Positions 7,324 to 15,768 of a DNA stretch of 64,000 nucleotides are shown piece after piece. How positions within the stretch are numbered: the stretch's first letter is position 1; every line of letters starts with the position of its first letter. Position numbers and translations under genes: made by a program. Source of the DNA: a virus. The notes under the pieces are model-generated. The model searched no databases. It worked only from the letters and a program-made list of their open reading frames with translations, and was not told where the DNA came from. The DNA lies in IMG/VR virus record IMGVR_UViG_3300009314_000008, positions 1 through 64,000 of that record, one strand, 5' to 3'.

Positions 7324-9162
7324 ACTGTATCTGTCCATGTCCCAATTTCAGACAAGGCTGTCAAAAATGCTAAAAACATGATGCCTTCCATGTCTCTTAT
7401 AGAAGAAGAAACAGGCAAGATAAAAGCTTTCCCTGATCATTCCGCAGTGGCTGGACTTCATATACTGTCTAAAACAGAAGATGGGTTAAACAGGATTAAT
7501 TCAGTTCTTCCGGATGGACATAAGGCTACGGGTATACTGGACAAAAATAAAATCAAGAATATAATTAGCAATGTCGCCAAAGATAGTGAGCCAGTAGCCG
7601 CCAAAGTTGCTAATAAGCTAAGAGAGTTAGGCGATAATCATGCATATAAATCAGGGTTTTCCCTATCTTTATCAGATATTGAACCACTACAGGATATCAA
7701 ACAAGAGGCCATTGATAAGGCTATCAAAAAATTGAAGTATGTTGACCCTGGTGATTCAGTTAAGATAGAACAAATTTACCAGAGTATTATTGCCGATACA
7801 GACAAGAAGGTATTAGAGAGAATGAAAAACAGCAAGGGCAATATCCCTGTCATGTTGAATTCTCGAGCTCGAGGCAGCATGTCCCAATTCCGTGATATCA
7901 TAGTGTCACCTATCGCCATTGCCAGCAAAGAGATATCTAAAAAACCTATTAAACATGCTTATTCAGAAGGACTTTCTCCTGCAGAATATTGGAAGTCCGC
8001 ACATGGTGCTCGCAGAGGAGTTATTGGTCGCGCCCAGGAGACCGCGCTGCCCGGCGCCCTCGGTAAAGAATTACTATCCACTACAAATACCCTCATTACC
8101 CGGGGAGATAAACCTGATAGCCTCCGATCAATAGAGTTGCCTCTTGATAACACAGACGATGTTTTAGATCGATATACCGCCCGAGACATCAGAGATGATG
8201 ATAATAGGACAGTAGTCAAAAAAGATACTCTAATTAATCCGGATATTATACAAAAGCTGCTAAAAAAAGATATCAAGAATGTTAGAGTTTATACTCCTCT
8301 GGGTAGTAGTAACATTGACGGGACTATACCATCAGTTGCGTATGGGATTAATAAATATAAAGAGATCCCGGAAGATGGTTACCCAGTAGGTGCAATTAGT
8401 GCATTCGGATTAGTTGAGCCCCTGTATACTGGATCTATGCAGAAATTTCATACTGGGTCTGCTATAGAAGACCAAGCTGCAGGATATCCGAGACTCAAAC
8501 AATTACTCGAGCTTACTTCTTCAACAACTGAACGCAAAAAGCTTCCCAGTGAAGCAACACTGTCTACCGTCTCCGGCGAAGTTGAATCAATAGAGAATGA
8601 TGATCTTGGTGGACATAATGTCACCATAGGTGGTAAGAAACACTACGTCCTGCCTGCCAACAAACTGAAAATTAAGGTCGGGGATTCTGTCGGTAGAGGA
8701 GACTCTCTCTCAACGGGTCCTATCCAACCAAAGGACCTCGCTAAACTGAAATCTATAGAAAGTGCACAAAAGTACATGGTTGATGAAATTCGAAAAGTTA
8801 TTCCTGAATTGAGAAGAAGGAACGCTGAGGTCATAGTAGAGGGATTAACCAGATATGGCAAAATCATTGATCCGGGAGACACCGAATATTTACCAGGAGA
8901 CATTGATCTCGTCAATAACATTAATGCCAAAAATACCGAATTTGATGATAATCCAGCATCATTTGAATATCTTTTCCGCGGAGTAAATACACTCCCCCAG
9001 GAAACACAATCATGGCTATCTAAACTTAACTTCCGTAACCTCAAACGCGTATTTCAGAAGGATCTGATTACTGGTGCAGAAGCAGACATACATGGTCCCG
9101 AACCAATACCTGGACTAGCCTATGGGGTTGAATTCGGCAAGGGTAAGAAAGGTCACTATTAG
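6811..9162 (+). CDS. rpoC: C-terminal half of split intein fused to RNA polymerase beta' C-terminal segment
   Basis: Residues 1-171 are the intein C-half. Residues 172-783 are beta' from the second half of the catalytic motif (TVSVHVPIS, bacterial QMAVHVPL). Beta' landmarks follow: LNSRARGSMSQFRDIIVSP, the bridge-helix region YWKSAHGARRGVIGRAQETA (about 391-412), and the trigger-loop region GSMQKFHTGSAIEDQAAGYP (about 540-559; bacterial TMRTFHIGG). The C-terminus (PEPIPGLAYGVEFGKGKKGHY) matches the family's end region. The protein begins with a Met and its own coupled start, so no continuous beta' exists without trans-splicing. Spliced beta' downstream of the clamp would be about 888 residues, short compared with about 1400 in E. 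coli, as in other phage enzymes. A strong terminator follows. Confidence 0.93.
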   Translation: MNNFSLFNRFLHKLSYKLFGKGKVFIGDIDHYPYPIEVKGNCFGGQNIKYVALPGQMCTSITKNGKIVEDEITYFSIHRNIPLYKVIYSDGSEILTSPVNTILIMSDDKWERANLIDMSIVGKVSPGFSDGSIIYKKVVEVINTHKKVDMYDVSLKNETTFLTDSDIFVFDTVSVHVPISDKAVKNAKNMMPSMSLIEEETGKIKAFPDHSAVAGLHILSKTEDGLNRINSVLPDGHKATGILDKNKIKNIISNVAKDSEPVAAKVANKLRELGDNHAYKSGFSLSLSDIEPLQDIKQEAIDKAIKKLKYVDPGDSVKIEQIYQSIIADTDKKVLERMKNSKGNIPVMLNSRARGSMSQFRDIIVSPIAIASKEISKKPIKHAYSEGLSPAEYWKSAHGARRGVIGRAQETALPGALGKELLSTTNTLITRGDKPDSLRSIELPLDNTDDVLDRYTARDIRDDDNRTVVKKDTLINPDIIQKLLKKDIKNVRVYTPLGSSNIDGTIPSVAYGINKYKEIPEDGYPVGAISAFGLVEPLYTGSMQKFHTGSAIEDQAAGYPRLKQLLELTSSTTERKKLPSEATLSTVSGEVESIENDDLGGHNVTIGGKKHYVLPANKLKIKVGDSVGRGDSLSTGPIQPKDLAKLKSIESAQKYMVDEIRKVIPELRRRNAEVIVEGLTRYGKIIDPGDTEYLPGDIDLVNNINAKNTEFDDNPASFEYLFRGVNTLPQETQSWLSKLNFRNLKRVFQKDLITGAEADIHGPEPIPGLAYGVEFGKGKKGHY

Positions 9163-9175
9163 CGAATAGTTAAAA

Positions 9176-9200
9176 AAAAGAGGGGTTGACCCCCTCTTTT
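9176..9200. terminator. Bidirectional rho-independent terminator
   Basis: A 10-bp perfect stem AAAAGAGGGG / CCCCTCTTTT with a 5-base loop lies between the converging RNAP operon (plus) and the small minus-strand genes. T-runs on both sides suit termination in both directions. Confidence 0.85.
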
Positions 9201-9217
9201 ATCATTCTGCCAGACGA

Positions 9218-9346
9218 TTATTTGTCGTCTTTTTTGGCATCTACTTCCGGTTCCTTGTCAGCTTTTGCTTTTCTTGGAAACAATAATGCCCCCAAAAAGC
9301 CACCGACAATCAATCCGCCACCGCCAGCGATTAATATAGTTTTCAT
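9218..9346 (-). CDS. Small single-span membrane protein, 42 aa
   Basis: It starts in the ATGA overlap with the stop of the gene upstream and has an AGGAGG SD. The product is MKTILIAGGGGLIVGGFLGA, then LLF and a charged Lys/Asp/Glu tail: one glycine-rich transmembrane helix with a short soluble tail. It is the last gene before the convergent terminator. Function unknown. It is of the size of accessory lysis or virion membrane peptides. Confidence 0.6.
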   Translation of the reverse strand: MKTILIAGGGGLIVGGFLGALLFPRKAKADKEPEVDAKKDDK

Positions 9347-9582
9347 TTTTCCTCCTTTGTTTGGAATTCCCTTATCATTGAAACATAGTTTGCGATATCA
9401 TAGTAAGACATGTCATTACGATCCTTTCCGGTTTTACCTTCGTAAAGAACGAATGCCTCTTCGAGTTCTGCAGAATCTGGATTCAACACAACAACATCCA
9501 TGAACCCCGTTTCTACAGTTGCGATCAAAGCCATGGCCACCAATATAGCTATGACAATGAAGATATAACCCTTCTTACTCAT
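9343..9582 (-). CDS. Small membrane-anchored protein, 79 aa
   Basis: One N-terminal transmembrane helix (about residues 6-25, IFIVIAILVAMALIATVETG) is followed by an acidic soluble domain of about 50 residues. The SD AGGAGGAAG precedes the ATG. It is cotranscribed with the 42-aa and 104-aa membrane proteins around it. Three consecutive small membrane proteins could form an envelope-associated or lysis-related unit, but no family motif supports this. Confidence 0.65.
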   Translation of the reverse strand: MSKKGYIFIVIAILVAMALIATVETGFMDVVVLNPDSAELEEAFVLYEGKTGKDRNDMSYYDIANYVSMIREFQTKEEK

Positions 9583-9598
9583 TCTTCCTCCTTTTAAA

Positions 9599-9913
9599 TT
9601 ATTGTGTCACAACATTGTCGAGAGATGGTAATTCAATTATTTTATACCGATAACATTTTTTAAGATATTCCTGCCCTTTCTTTGTATGAGTCAAGTAATA
9701 ATACTCACGCAGAACATTCCATACGAACCCTGCTACAAACAGTATCAACGCACTCAACCACCCCATCACTATCCATATGGTTACGACAGGGATGGCAAAC
9801 CAGGGACTTCTAATTAGAATGTCCAAAAAGATGGGTACTTCCAGTTTTTTCATAGCGATCCACATACCTCTTAAACTTTGTACTAAACCAATCCATAAGA
9901 ATGTGACAAACAT
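9599..9913 (-). CDS. Integral membrane protein, 104 aa
   Basis: Two hydrophobic stretches (about residues 1-20 and 38-66) are followed by a basic, Tyr-rich C-terminal tail. The SD AGGAGGAAAA is strong. It is the first gene after the hairpin terminator at 9937-9978. Its expression therefore needs read-through of that hairpin or a start beyond it. Function unknown. A holin-like role is possible from topology alone. Confidence 0.6.
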   Translation of the reverse strand: MFVTFLWIGLVQSLRGMWIAMKKLEVPIFLDILIRSPWFAIPVVTIWIVMGWLSALILFVAGFVWNVLREYYYLTHTKKGQEYLKKCYRYKIIELPSLDNVVTQ

Positions 9914-9936
9914 TTTTCCTCCTGTTTTTAGAGTCT

Positions 9937-9978
9937 AAAAAAACCGCCCACTGCTATCGCTTTTTTTGTGGGCGGTTT
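9937..9978 (-). terminator. Rho-independent terminator
   Basis: An 11-bp stem (AAACCGCCCAC / GTGGGCGGTTT) is followed on the minus strand by a seven-T run. Outside it, TAGAGTC (9929-9935) and GACTCTA (9988-9994) can form a further 7-bp outer stem. It ends transcription from the gene at 10026-10427 and also lies only about 15-55 bases downstream of the promoter motif at 9995-10034. Confidence 0.85.
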
Positions 9979-9994
9979 GCTATACATGACTCTA

Positions 9995-10034
9995 TTTATT
10001 ATATAACAGATTTATGGCATTTTCGTCATAATAT
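9995..10034 (-). promoter_or_regulatory. Minus-strand promoter motif, copy 2
   Basis: This carries the same TGACG-N20-TATAATAAA arrangement as at 717-756, with AAATCTGTTA before the TATAAT. It overlaps the stop codon of the gene at 10026 and points straight at the terminator at 9937-9978, so its transcript would be only about 55 bases unless the hairpin is overridden. Confidence 0.5.
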
Positions 10035-10427
10035 AAGAGTTATAATCATTACCACGAAAGTTAATGCTGATATAATAATCGCTATTTTGGCTATTGTATT
10101 ATATTCTTTCCTGCTTTCTGATTTATCTTTCTGGTCAAATTTATCATTTATCATTGTTTCTATTTTATCCTCGCTTAGAGGTTCTTTGAATTTGCTTATC
10201 ATACTTTCGATTTTGTCCCGTGGCACATATTCTTTTTCTATTGTCCCAATCCGCAAAAGATTACTATCAACGATCTTTCCTGTATCTATCCTCCATTGTG
10301 CAGACTTATCCTGAGACCCCATTATCTTCATTAATAAACCCATAATCTCTTTTTTGTCAGTATCAAGTTCCGTTTTCGTTTTTTTTAAACACTCTAATAA
10401 TATTAACCTTCGTTCATCCTGGTTCAT
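10026..10427 (-). CDS. Coiled-coil protein with C-terminal membrane anchor, 133 aa
   Basis: Residues 1-105 are highly charged and helical (Lys/Glu/Asp rich). The last about 22 residues are a transmembrane helix (IAIIISALTFVVMIITLIL), giving tail-anchored topology. It contains the octapeptide GSQDKSAQ, encoded by a 26-bp sequence repeated exactly in the baseplate gene at 32146-33081. It sits downstream of the PAS gene and upstream of small membrane proteins. Function unknown. Confidence 0.65.
   Translation of the reverse strand: MNQDERRLILLECLKKTKTELDTDKKEIMGLLMKIMGSQDKSAQWRIDTGKIVDSNLLRIGTIEKEYVPRDKIESMISKFKEPLSEDKIETMINDKFDQKDKSESRKEYNTIAKIAIIISALTFVVMIITLIL
10296..10321. repeat. 26-bp dispersed exact repeat, copy 1
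   Basis: Identical to 32776-32801. Both copies lie in minus-strand genes in the same reading phase and encode GSQDKSAQ, yet the host proteins look otherwise unrelated. Confidence 0.8.
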
Positions 10428-10444
10428 ATGTGTTTTCCTTATCT

Positions 10445-11188
10445 CTATTCATTTACTATATAGTTTATAAACTTAAGGTCTCCATTTTCAACGCGTCTAC
10501 TTTCAAGAGTGAGGGTTATTTGTTTACCTTCTTTATCAACATAGTCAGTTGTATATTGAAAGGTGTCATTTTTATGCTGTTCAAGGTAAACCCTCCCTTG
10601 TTCTGGATAAAGATAAAATTGACGCGTATTCATATTTAACATTTTCTCTTTTGTATAGCCAAATTTCTTCGCGAACCTATCGTTGATCATATATATTCCA
10701 CCATCTGGATATGTTACGGCAATTCCATATGGCGAGTAACCTACAATTGCCCTCAACAGTGCTTCTGTATGCTTCTTTTCATGAATATCGATGGCTAAAA
10801 CAAATTTTGCCCTCTCTCCATGCCAATCGATTAAAGTAGCATGATATCTGTACCACCTATTATTCGTTAGATTTTTTTTCTCCAATGCAGGGAGGATATT
10901 TAGCTGTACTGTCTCAGTATTGCGGAATGTGTATTTATAATCAAGCCCTTGTAATGCTTTACAACATTTTTCCCCAAGCACACTTTTTTTCATCAATTTT
11001 TTCAAAGAAGCATTTTCAAATAATATTTTGTCGGACTGTATACTCGCGATATATGATGGATGCGATACACAGTCCATTATTTGCTCGAATTGCCCGCGTT
11101 CTTTGGCTATTCTTTCTTGTAATTCTCTTATAATATCAGCATTTATATCTGCTAATTGTTTTGCTGTTGATTCTCTACTGTTATTCAT
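10445..11188 (-). CDS. Tandem PAS-domain protein, 247 aa
   Basis: A short N-terminal coiled coil (residues about 5-35) is followed by two PAS-like domains, roughly 36-140 and 145-245. The second is clearer: LLRAIVGYSPYGIAVTYPDG, then YMINDRFAKKFGYTKEKML and a PAC-like EGKQITLTLESRRV. The first ends with FVLAIDIHEKKHTEALLRAI, the typical linker between PAS repeats. There is no kinase, cyclase or DNA-binding output domain. PAS domains bind small ligands or partners. Here it may sense or bind something through the coiled coil. The start has GGGGGTGA as SD. It follows the tail fibre genes and may be a late or host-modifying gene. Confidence 0.8.
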   Translation of the reverse strand: MNNSRESTAKQLADINADIIRELQERIAKERGQFEQIMDCVSHPSYIASIQSDKILFENASLKKLMKKSVLGEKCCKALQGLDYKYTFRNTETVQLNILPALEKKNLTNNRWYRYHATLIDWHGERAKFVLAIDIHEKKHTEALLRAIVGYSPYGIAVTYPDGGIYMINDRFAKKFGYTKEKMLNMNTRQFYLYPEQGRVYLEQHKNDTFQYTTDYVDKEGKQITLTLESRRVENGDLKFINYIVNE

Positions 11189-11236
11189 TTATATTCACCC
11201 CCGATAACTTCGCCTTCATTCTTCTTGGCTTTATTA

Positions 11237-12694
11237 TTATATAGTGCTCAATTCTTTACCCGAATATTGTGATTTCAGCACTATCTCCATTGTTATATCG
11301 TCCGTAAATTCAATATTTCTTGTTTCTATCCGATATCCACTTTTAGACACACTTATTTGATGATACCTACTATTATCAATAGAATCCGACCATTGTTCAA
11401 AAATATCTTCCGAGGTCTCTTCTTTTTCGACAAAGACAGGATTATCTCCCCAAACATTCTTTAATTGTCCATTGCTATTTGTCAATCCTGCATGCCATTC
11501 TTTTGATGCTACCGACTGCTGAATAATACTTACAGCCGCATTTTCTATAGGACTTCCATTTATATCATTAACAGTTAAACCTAAAGAGAACACATGAAGA
11601 TGTGTTCCATTATAAGTCCACATCTTGTTAGCAGTATCTATATTCGTAAAAGTCGTCGTTCCCTGCCAAAAAACTAAACCCCCTTGAGAAACTCTTGCTC
11701 CGTAATCCTGATTTTTAATCTCTCCGTCTTTCCAAAGAACCCTGCCACCATAAAAACAATACAATCCATAAACACCATTGCCCGATATTCCAGCATGGTC
11801 TATGTCGTCAATTACACAATTATCAAAAACCGTCATCGGCTGAAAAGTTTTATTATTAACTAACTGAGTCTTAGATGTATTGAACGGTAAACCTATCCCG
11901 TTACCACTCGAATAACAGACAATTGGACCTTTACAATCCTTAAAGGTCGAATTGCTTATTTTTACATTACCTGAAATATTATAAAGTGGATGATCCAAAT
12001 GCTCCACATGCCAGTTGTTAAAAGTCCTGTTATCTAAAGGTACTGTTGCATTATGTCCCAAATATATCCTGCCCCAATAATTAGCGTTTGTATTCTCAAC
12101 AGTTATATTATCAAAAGAGCATGTTGGCAATTTATCGGTATGATAATCATAACCCATATAAACCATATACCCTGTGCTATAGGATACATCTTGTATCTTT
12201 ACATAATCCCAGTCAAAGTCGTCTCTAGGATAAAAATAGTTGCTTCGCATATGCTTCAAGATAATCTCATTGCCACTTGACCCTGATAACGTAGACTTGC
12301 CCCACCAGTAAGCATAACCTCTATGTGTTCCTGCTGTATCAAAATCAAACTCAAATCCTGCTTCAACTTCTATCTCACTCCCTGTTGCCATGTCAAAAAC
12401 TGTATAAATCCCTGATGTTGATCCCCATGTCCACTGAAGTTTTGAATAATTGGACCCCGAATTTTGGAACAAAACTTTACATCCTGAGGATATCTCAAAT
12501 TCACAATAAACTTGCCCAGACTTAGGAGGAATTGTATATATATAAGGTTCTCCCTCGATACCTGACCCTGATCGTGTCATCCTCGTAGCATCGATGGCAA
12601 TAACCGCTTGATATATTAATTCCAGAGGCTCTTGGACTCCACCCGTCGATGTTACATCGATTTTTGTATTGCTCAAACTTACTGTCACAGCCAT
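11237..12694 (-). CDS. Tail fibre/spike protein, beta-helix-like with C-terminal Ig-like domain
   Basis: The 485-residue protein has a central region of repeated short beta-strand/Asn/Gly turns (about 100-370: repeated INDxDHAGI, NCVIDDIDH-type runs) suggesting a right-handed beta-helix as in pectate-lyase-like phage spikes. Residues about 375-480 (LTVNDINGSPIENAAVSI onward) resemble a carboxypeptidase-regulatory/Ig-like domain. It is probably a receptor-binding or polysaccharide-binding part of the distal tail. The stop of the upstream gene is adjacent, so it is coupled to the adhesin at 12695. I see no clear catalytic residues. Confidence 0.7.
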   Translation of the reverse strand: MAVTVSLSNTKIDVTSTGGVQEPLELIYQAVIAIDATRMTRSGSGIEGEPYIYTIPPKSGQVYCEFEISSGCKVLFQNSGSNYSKLQWTWGSTSGIYTVFDMATGSEIEVEAGFEFDFDTAGTHRGYAYWWGKSTLSGSSGNEIILKHMRSNYFYPRDDFDWDYVKIQDVSYSTGYMVYMGYDYHTDKLPTCSFDNITVENTNANYWGRIYLGHNATVPLDNRTFNNWHVEHLDHPLYNISGNVKISNSTFKDCKGPIVCYSSGNGIGLPFNTSKTQLVNNKTFQPMTVFDNCVIDDIDHAGISGNGVYGLYCFYGGRVLWKDGEIKNQDYGARVSQGGLVFWQGTTTFTNIDTANKMWTYNGTHLHVFSLGLTVNDINGSPIENAAVSIIQQSVASKEWHAGLTNSNGQLKNVWGDNPVFVEKEETSEDIFEQWSDSIDNSRYHQISVSKSGYRIETRNIEFTDDITMEIVLKSQYSGKELSTI

Positions 12695-14719
12695 TTAGTA
12701 CCTTTTAACCCCACTGATCATTATTTCTGTTAATTTATTCGACCCGTCATGATCCAGATAATAGAAATGTAACTCATTTGAAACATCCTCATCCCTGTAT
12801 ATTATCCCCATAGCAGTTTCATGTTTATCCCCACTATGATGAGATACTATTAATCGTTTTTTTACATTGGCATCATCGGATGCATAACCATTATCATTTT
12901 GTAGTATCCACAAACTCCAATCAGTAGAAACCGTTTTAAATAACATTTCGTCAATCGCTATTTTTGAACAGCCTATATCTATATGATAATCAACCGATTT
13001 ATCAAATCCTGATCCTCCATTATCATCAGTTACTTGAATAAGTTGTGACATCAGTTCCTTCCTTTTTTCTTCATTATCTATTCCGGCAATTATATCTGCA
13101 TACCTGTTTTTAATGGCACTGGGCATATCACTTAATATCCTTTTTGTCCGCGTTATTCTACAATAAATATAATCAAAAGGGCAAGCATTGGCACATACGG
13201 CGCATATTGCTCCATTTATTCCCTCCGAACATCCTCCTCCAGATATGGGCTTTTTTGCGCCAGGTTGATCATTGCTTTGTATCCAATTACTCTCGCCATC
13301 TATCTCTCCGTCTCCACACAGCCCATTCATATTCGCAGCCCTGACACACATTATTCTGGTATTCTCATCATCGGTTTTATTAATCGCAAGATGAGAGGAA
13401 TTAAAGTCCCTTGGTCTGATGTCAGCATATCGAATGCTTGCTGTCTGTATTGGCGATTCAAATCCATTCGCATTTTTCGTTTTAAAATAAATAGTTTTCG
13501 TTCCGTGATCGTGGGAAAGTTTGAAAGATGGAGCAGTCGAATATGTTTTCCATAAAGCTCCGGTAAAATCTGCTGATTCCGAAGCCATGTAATGAGTTTG
13601 TCCGCTTTTTTTAATGAAATTGTTAAGTGTTACTTCCTGATCAACCGTGAATTCTGCTCCGTCATTAATAGAGAAAGTGTTTTCATCATCGTATAGACGG
13701 AATTTGATTAGCTTTAAAGAATCAGGGATATTCTGATTCCCATAAAAAGATATCCAGATATTATTGCTGTCTTTATATGCAATTCCATTTGCTGCCAGAA
13801 AATCGACACCGAAATTCTCTTTGACCAAAGTTTCCATTTCGGTATTTTTAATAACGAGAAAACCGTTGGGAATATCCCCATACCCAGGTCGTCCAGAAAA
13901 ACAATAAAAAATCAACCCATTGTAGTAAAATGAACCATATACTTCATTATATTTGTCTCCCCATTCTTCTATATAGGTGTAAAAGTTCATTGTATCAGCA
14001 AACATAGTACAATATCTTCTGTGTGTATATAAATCTAACGGTTCAACCATCTCTCCGAGACCTGTTCCAAAAAATAATTTACTACCATAAGAGGCATGTT
14101 CATCGTGAAAAACATAAAAACTATAAAAATTTTTATAGGAGTCGAGAACCAATGTATCTTTATGTATTTTCCAAACTTTATTCATAGCCGAGATAGTTAT
14201 AAAGAAATAATCTCCACTAATACCAACACCATGAATAGCATCTGCAATATCAGGGTATTCCGCAAAAGTATAATCATCGTCAGAGATACTATCTGGATTG
14301 GTAATATTAACTTTACAAATTCCACCTTTACCGGTTGAATACCTGCCGAAAATATACAAATAGTCTCCGACAGTTCTTATGCATTCCGGATTATAAACTG
14401 TTTCTGACTCGGTAGAATGTTCAAAAATCGTTACCGATAAATCAGTAATATCTACCCTGTAAATTCTTACTTTATCGGGATGGCAGCACCAGATATAATC
14501 TTTTGCGAGATCGAAAGACCAACCTTTGATCTTTTCTCCAGCACCAAAGTCAACTTTTTCAAAATCATTTAGATCATTTATGTTAATTTTGAAAACGCTT
14601 TGAGTCGGATATTGCTCTAAAACCCATAAATAACCTTCATTGTAAAAGAAAGCATGAAGGCGATCTATCCTGTGCAATCCAGCGTAGGTGTGTTTTTGTA
14701 AAATCTCTAATTGTAACAA
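12695..14719 (-). CDS. Tail adhesin: beta-propeller-like with Cys-rich region
   Basis: The start is a TTG overlapping the upstream gene's end, with AGGAAAG as SD. Residues about 1-350 consist of repeated WD/YVTN-like blades (YLWVLEQYPTQSVFKI, YIWCCHPDKVRIYRV, YLYIFGRY). Residues about 355-430 look like an Ig-like or chitobiase-type domain. Around 455-520 is a cluster of eight cysteines including CAVCANACPF, resembling a ferredoxin-type CxxCxxxCP. The C-terminus holds a lectin-like beta segment. A metal site in a tail adhesin would be unusual. A disulfide-free, metal-stabilised tip domain is one reading. Lies among tail fibre genes. Confidence 0.7.
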   Translation of the reverse strand: MLQLEILQKHTYAGLHRIDRLHAFFYNEGYLWVLEQYPTQSVFKININDLNDFEKVDFGAGEKIKGWSFDLAKDYIWCCHPDKVRIYRVDITDLSVTIFEHSTESETVYNPECIRTVGDYLYIFGRYSTGKGGICKVNITNPDSISDDDYTFAEYPDIADAIHGVGISGDYFFITISAMNKVWKIHKDTLVLDSYKNFYSFYVFHDEHASYGSKLFFGTGLGEMVEPLDLYTHRRYCTMFADTMNFYTYIEEWGDKYNEVYGSFYYNGLIFYCFSGRPGYGDIPNGFLVIKNTEMETLVKENFGVDFLAANGIAYKDSNNIWISFYGNQNIPDSLKLIKFRLYDDENTFSINDGAEFTVDQEVTLNNFIKKSGQTHYMASESADFTGALWKTYSTAPSFKLSHDHGTKTIYFKTKNANGFESPIQTASIRYADIRPRDFNSSHLAINKTDDENTRIMCVRAANMNGLCGDGEIDGESNWIQSNDQPGAKKPISGGGCSEGINGAICAVCANACPFDYIYCRITRTKRILSDMPSAIKNRYADIIAGIDNEEKRKELMSQLIQVTDDNGGSGFDKSVDYHIDIGCSKIAIDEMLFKTVSTDWSLWILQNDNGYASDDANVKKRLIVSHHSGDKHETAMGIIYRDEDVSNELHFYYLDHDGSNKLTEIMISGVKRY

Positions 14720-15763
14720 TTATCTTTCCTGTCCGAATAATAGTTTATCGATTTTTAATGATTCTGCATTTGCTCCACCGGCTTTAACACCATACATTAT
14801 TCCCATAACAACGATAGCACTTGCGGTATTTAGAGTGTGTGGAGTTCCGGCAACTCCATTTACATAAGGAGTAAACTTATAATTATTTGTCGAAGTAATT
14901 TCAATTTTAATCCCAAGTTTATACCAAGTATTGCTAACAAAAGGGTCAACGACATTACTGATTTCTTGATTTGTCACCGTCAATCCAATACAAGTTCCGA
15001 ATTTAATTTTCATATCACCATCTGTTTTGAAAAATATCATTCTGGAGAATGATCCAGTAGTTAATCCACCTCCATCATTTTGTAGGTTATCAGCAGCAAT
15101 ATTACTTGTTAATCCAACAATCCAATTAGCAGCATCTATATTTGTTTCTTCAAGCCTTTTTCGGAATTCAATGAAAATAGGTTTATTCTCCTTCAATTTA
15201 GCAAATTTCGCTTTTGACACCATGTAATGATAATCATTATCCTCTGCGTCTGTTTTTATAAATGCAACACCATTTTCATCATTTGTAGCTTCCGAAAGTG
15301 TATTAGTGCCGGTTGCACCATCGTCGAGAGAATCCCATTTTTGTGTATCGAGAAATGTAAACTCATCTTCAACAACAACTCCATTGACAAATACTTCTAT
15401 CGGACAATCTTTCCAGACTCCTGCTCCTGCTGCCTGTTTGTAAACATAAGTTCCTGCTATCGCATACCATTGCCCCGAACTTCCATCTACAACATACGGA
15501 GGATCTTCCGTGATGGAAATATTTTTCCAGAGATAAAGAGTATTTCTTTTTGAATCGGAAGAATCTTCGATAATAACAAACGTTGTTCCGCTTGAAACAC
15601 CGGCAATGGCATTTAATTGTGTAGACGGGTCTTCGATATTATCCGAAAGTGTTTGAATATACATTGATTCCAGAATATCTCGCACATCTTGGCAGGTTGC
15701 ATCTTCCCCTGCGTCAGGAAAAAGTAATTTTAACGCAGCAAGCGTTCTTTTTGTATCAGCCAT
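14720..15763 (-). CDS. Tail fibre protein with concanavalin-like lectin domain
   Basis: The N-terminal 130 residues contain a short helical start and beta-rich sequence ending in PIEVFVNGVVVEDEFTF. Residues about 135-345 fit a LamG/concanavalin-type jelly roll: FIKTDAEDNDYHYMVSKAKF, PIFIEFRKRLEET, WYKLGIKIEITSTNNYKF, then YVNGVAGTPHTL. That layout is typical of glycan-binding modules on phage fibres. It lies in the fibre cluster, and its stop touches the TTG start of the next gene. Confidence 0.65.
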   Translation of the reverse strand: MADTKRTLAALKLLFPDAGEDATCQDVRDILESMYIQTLSDNIEDPSTQLNAIAGVSSGTTFVIIEDSSDSKRNTLYLWKNISITEDPPYVVDGSSGQWYAIAGTYVYKQAAGAGVWKDCPIEVFVNGVVVEDEFTFLDTQKWDSLDDGATGTNTLSEATNDENGVAFIKTDAEDNDYHYMVSKAKFAKLKENKPIFIEFRKRLEETNIDAANWIVGLTSNIAADNLQNDGGGLTTGSFSRMIFFKTDGDMKIKFGTCIGLTVTNQEISNVVDPFVSNTWYKLGIKIEITSTNNYKFTPYVNGVAGTPHTLNTASAIVVMGIMYGVKAGGANAESLKIDKLLFGQER

Positions 15764-15768
15764 GATTA

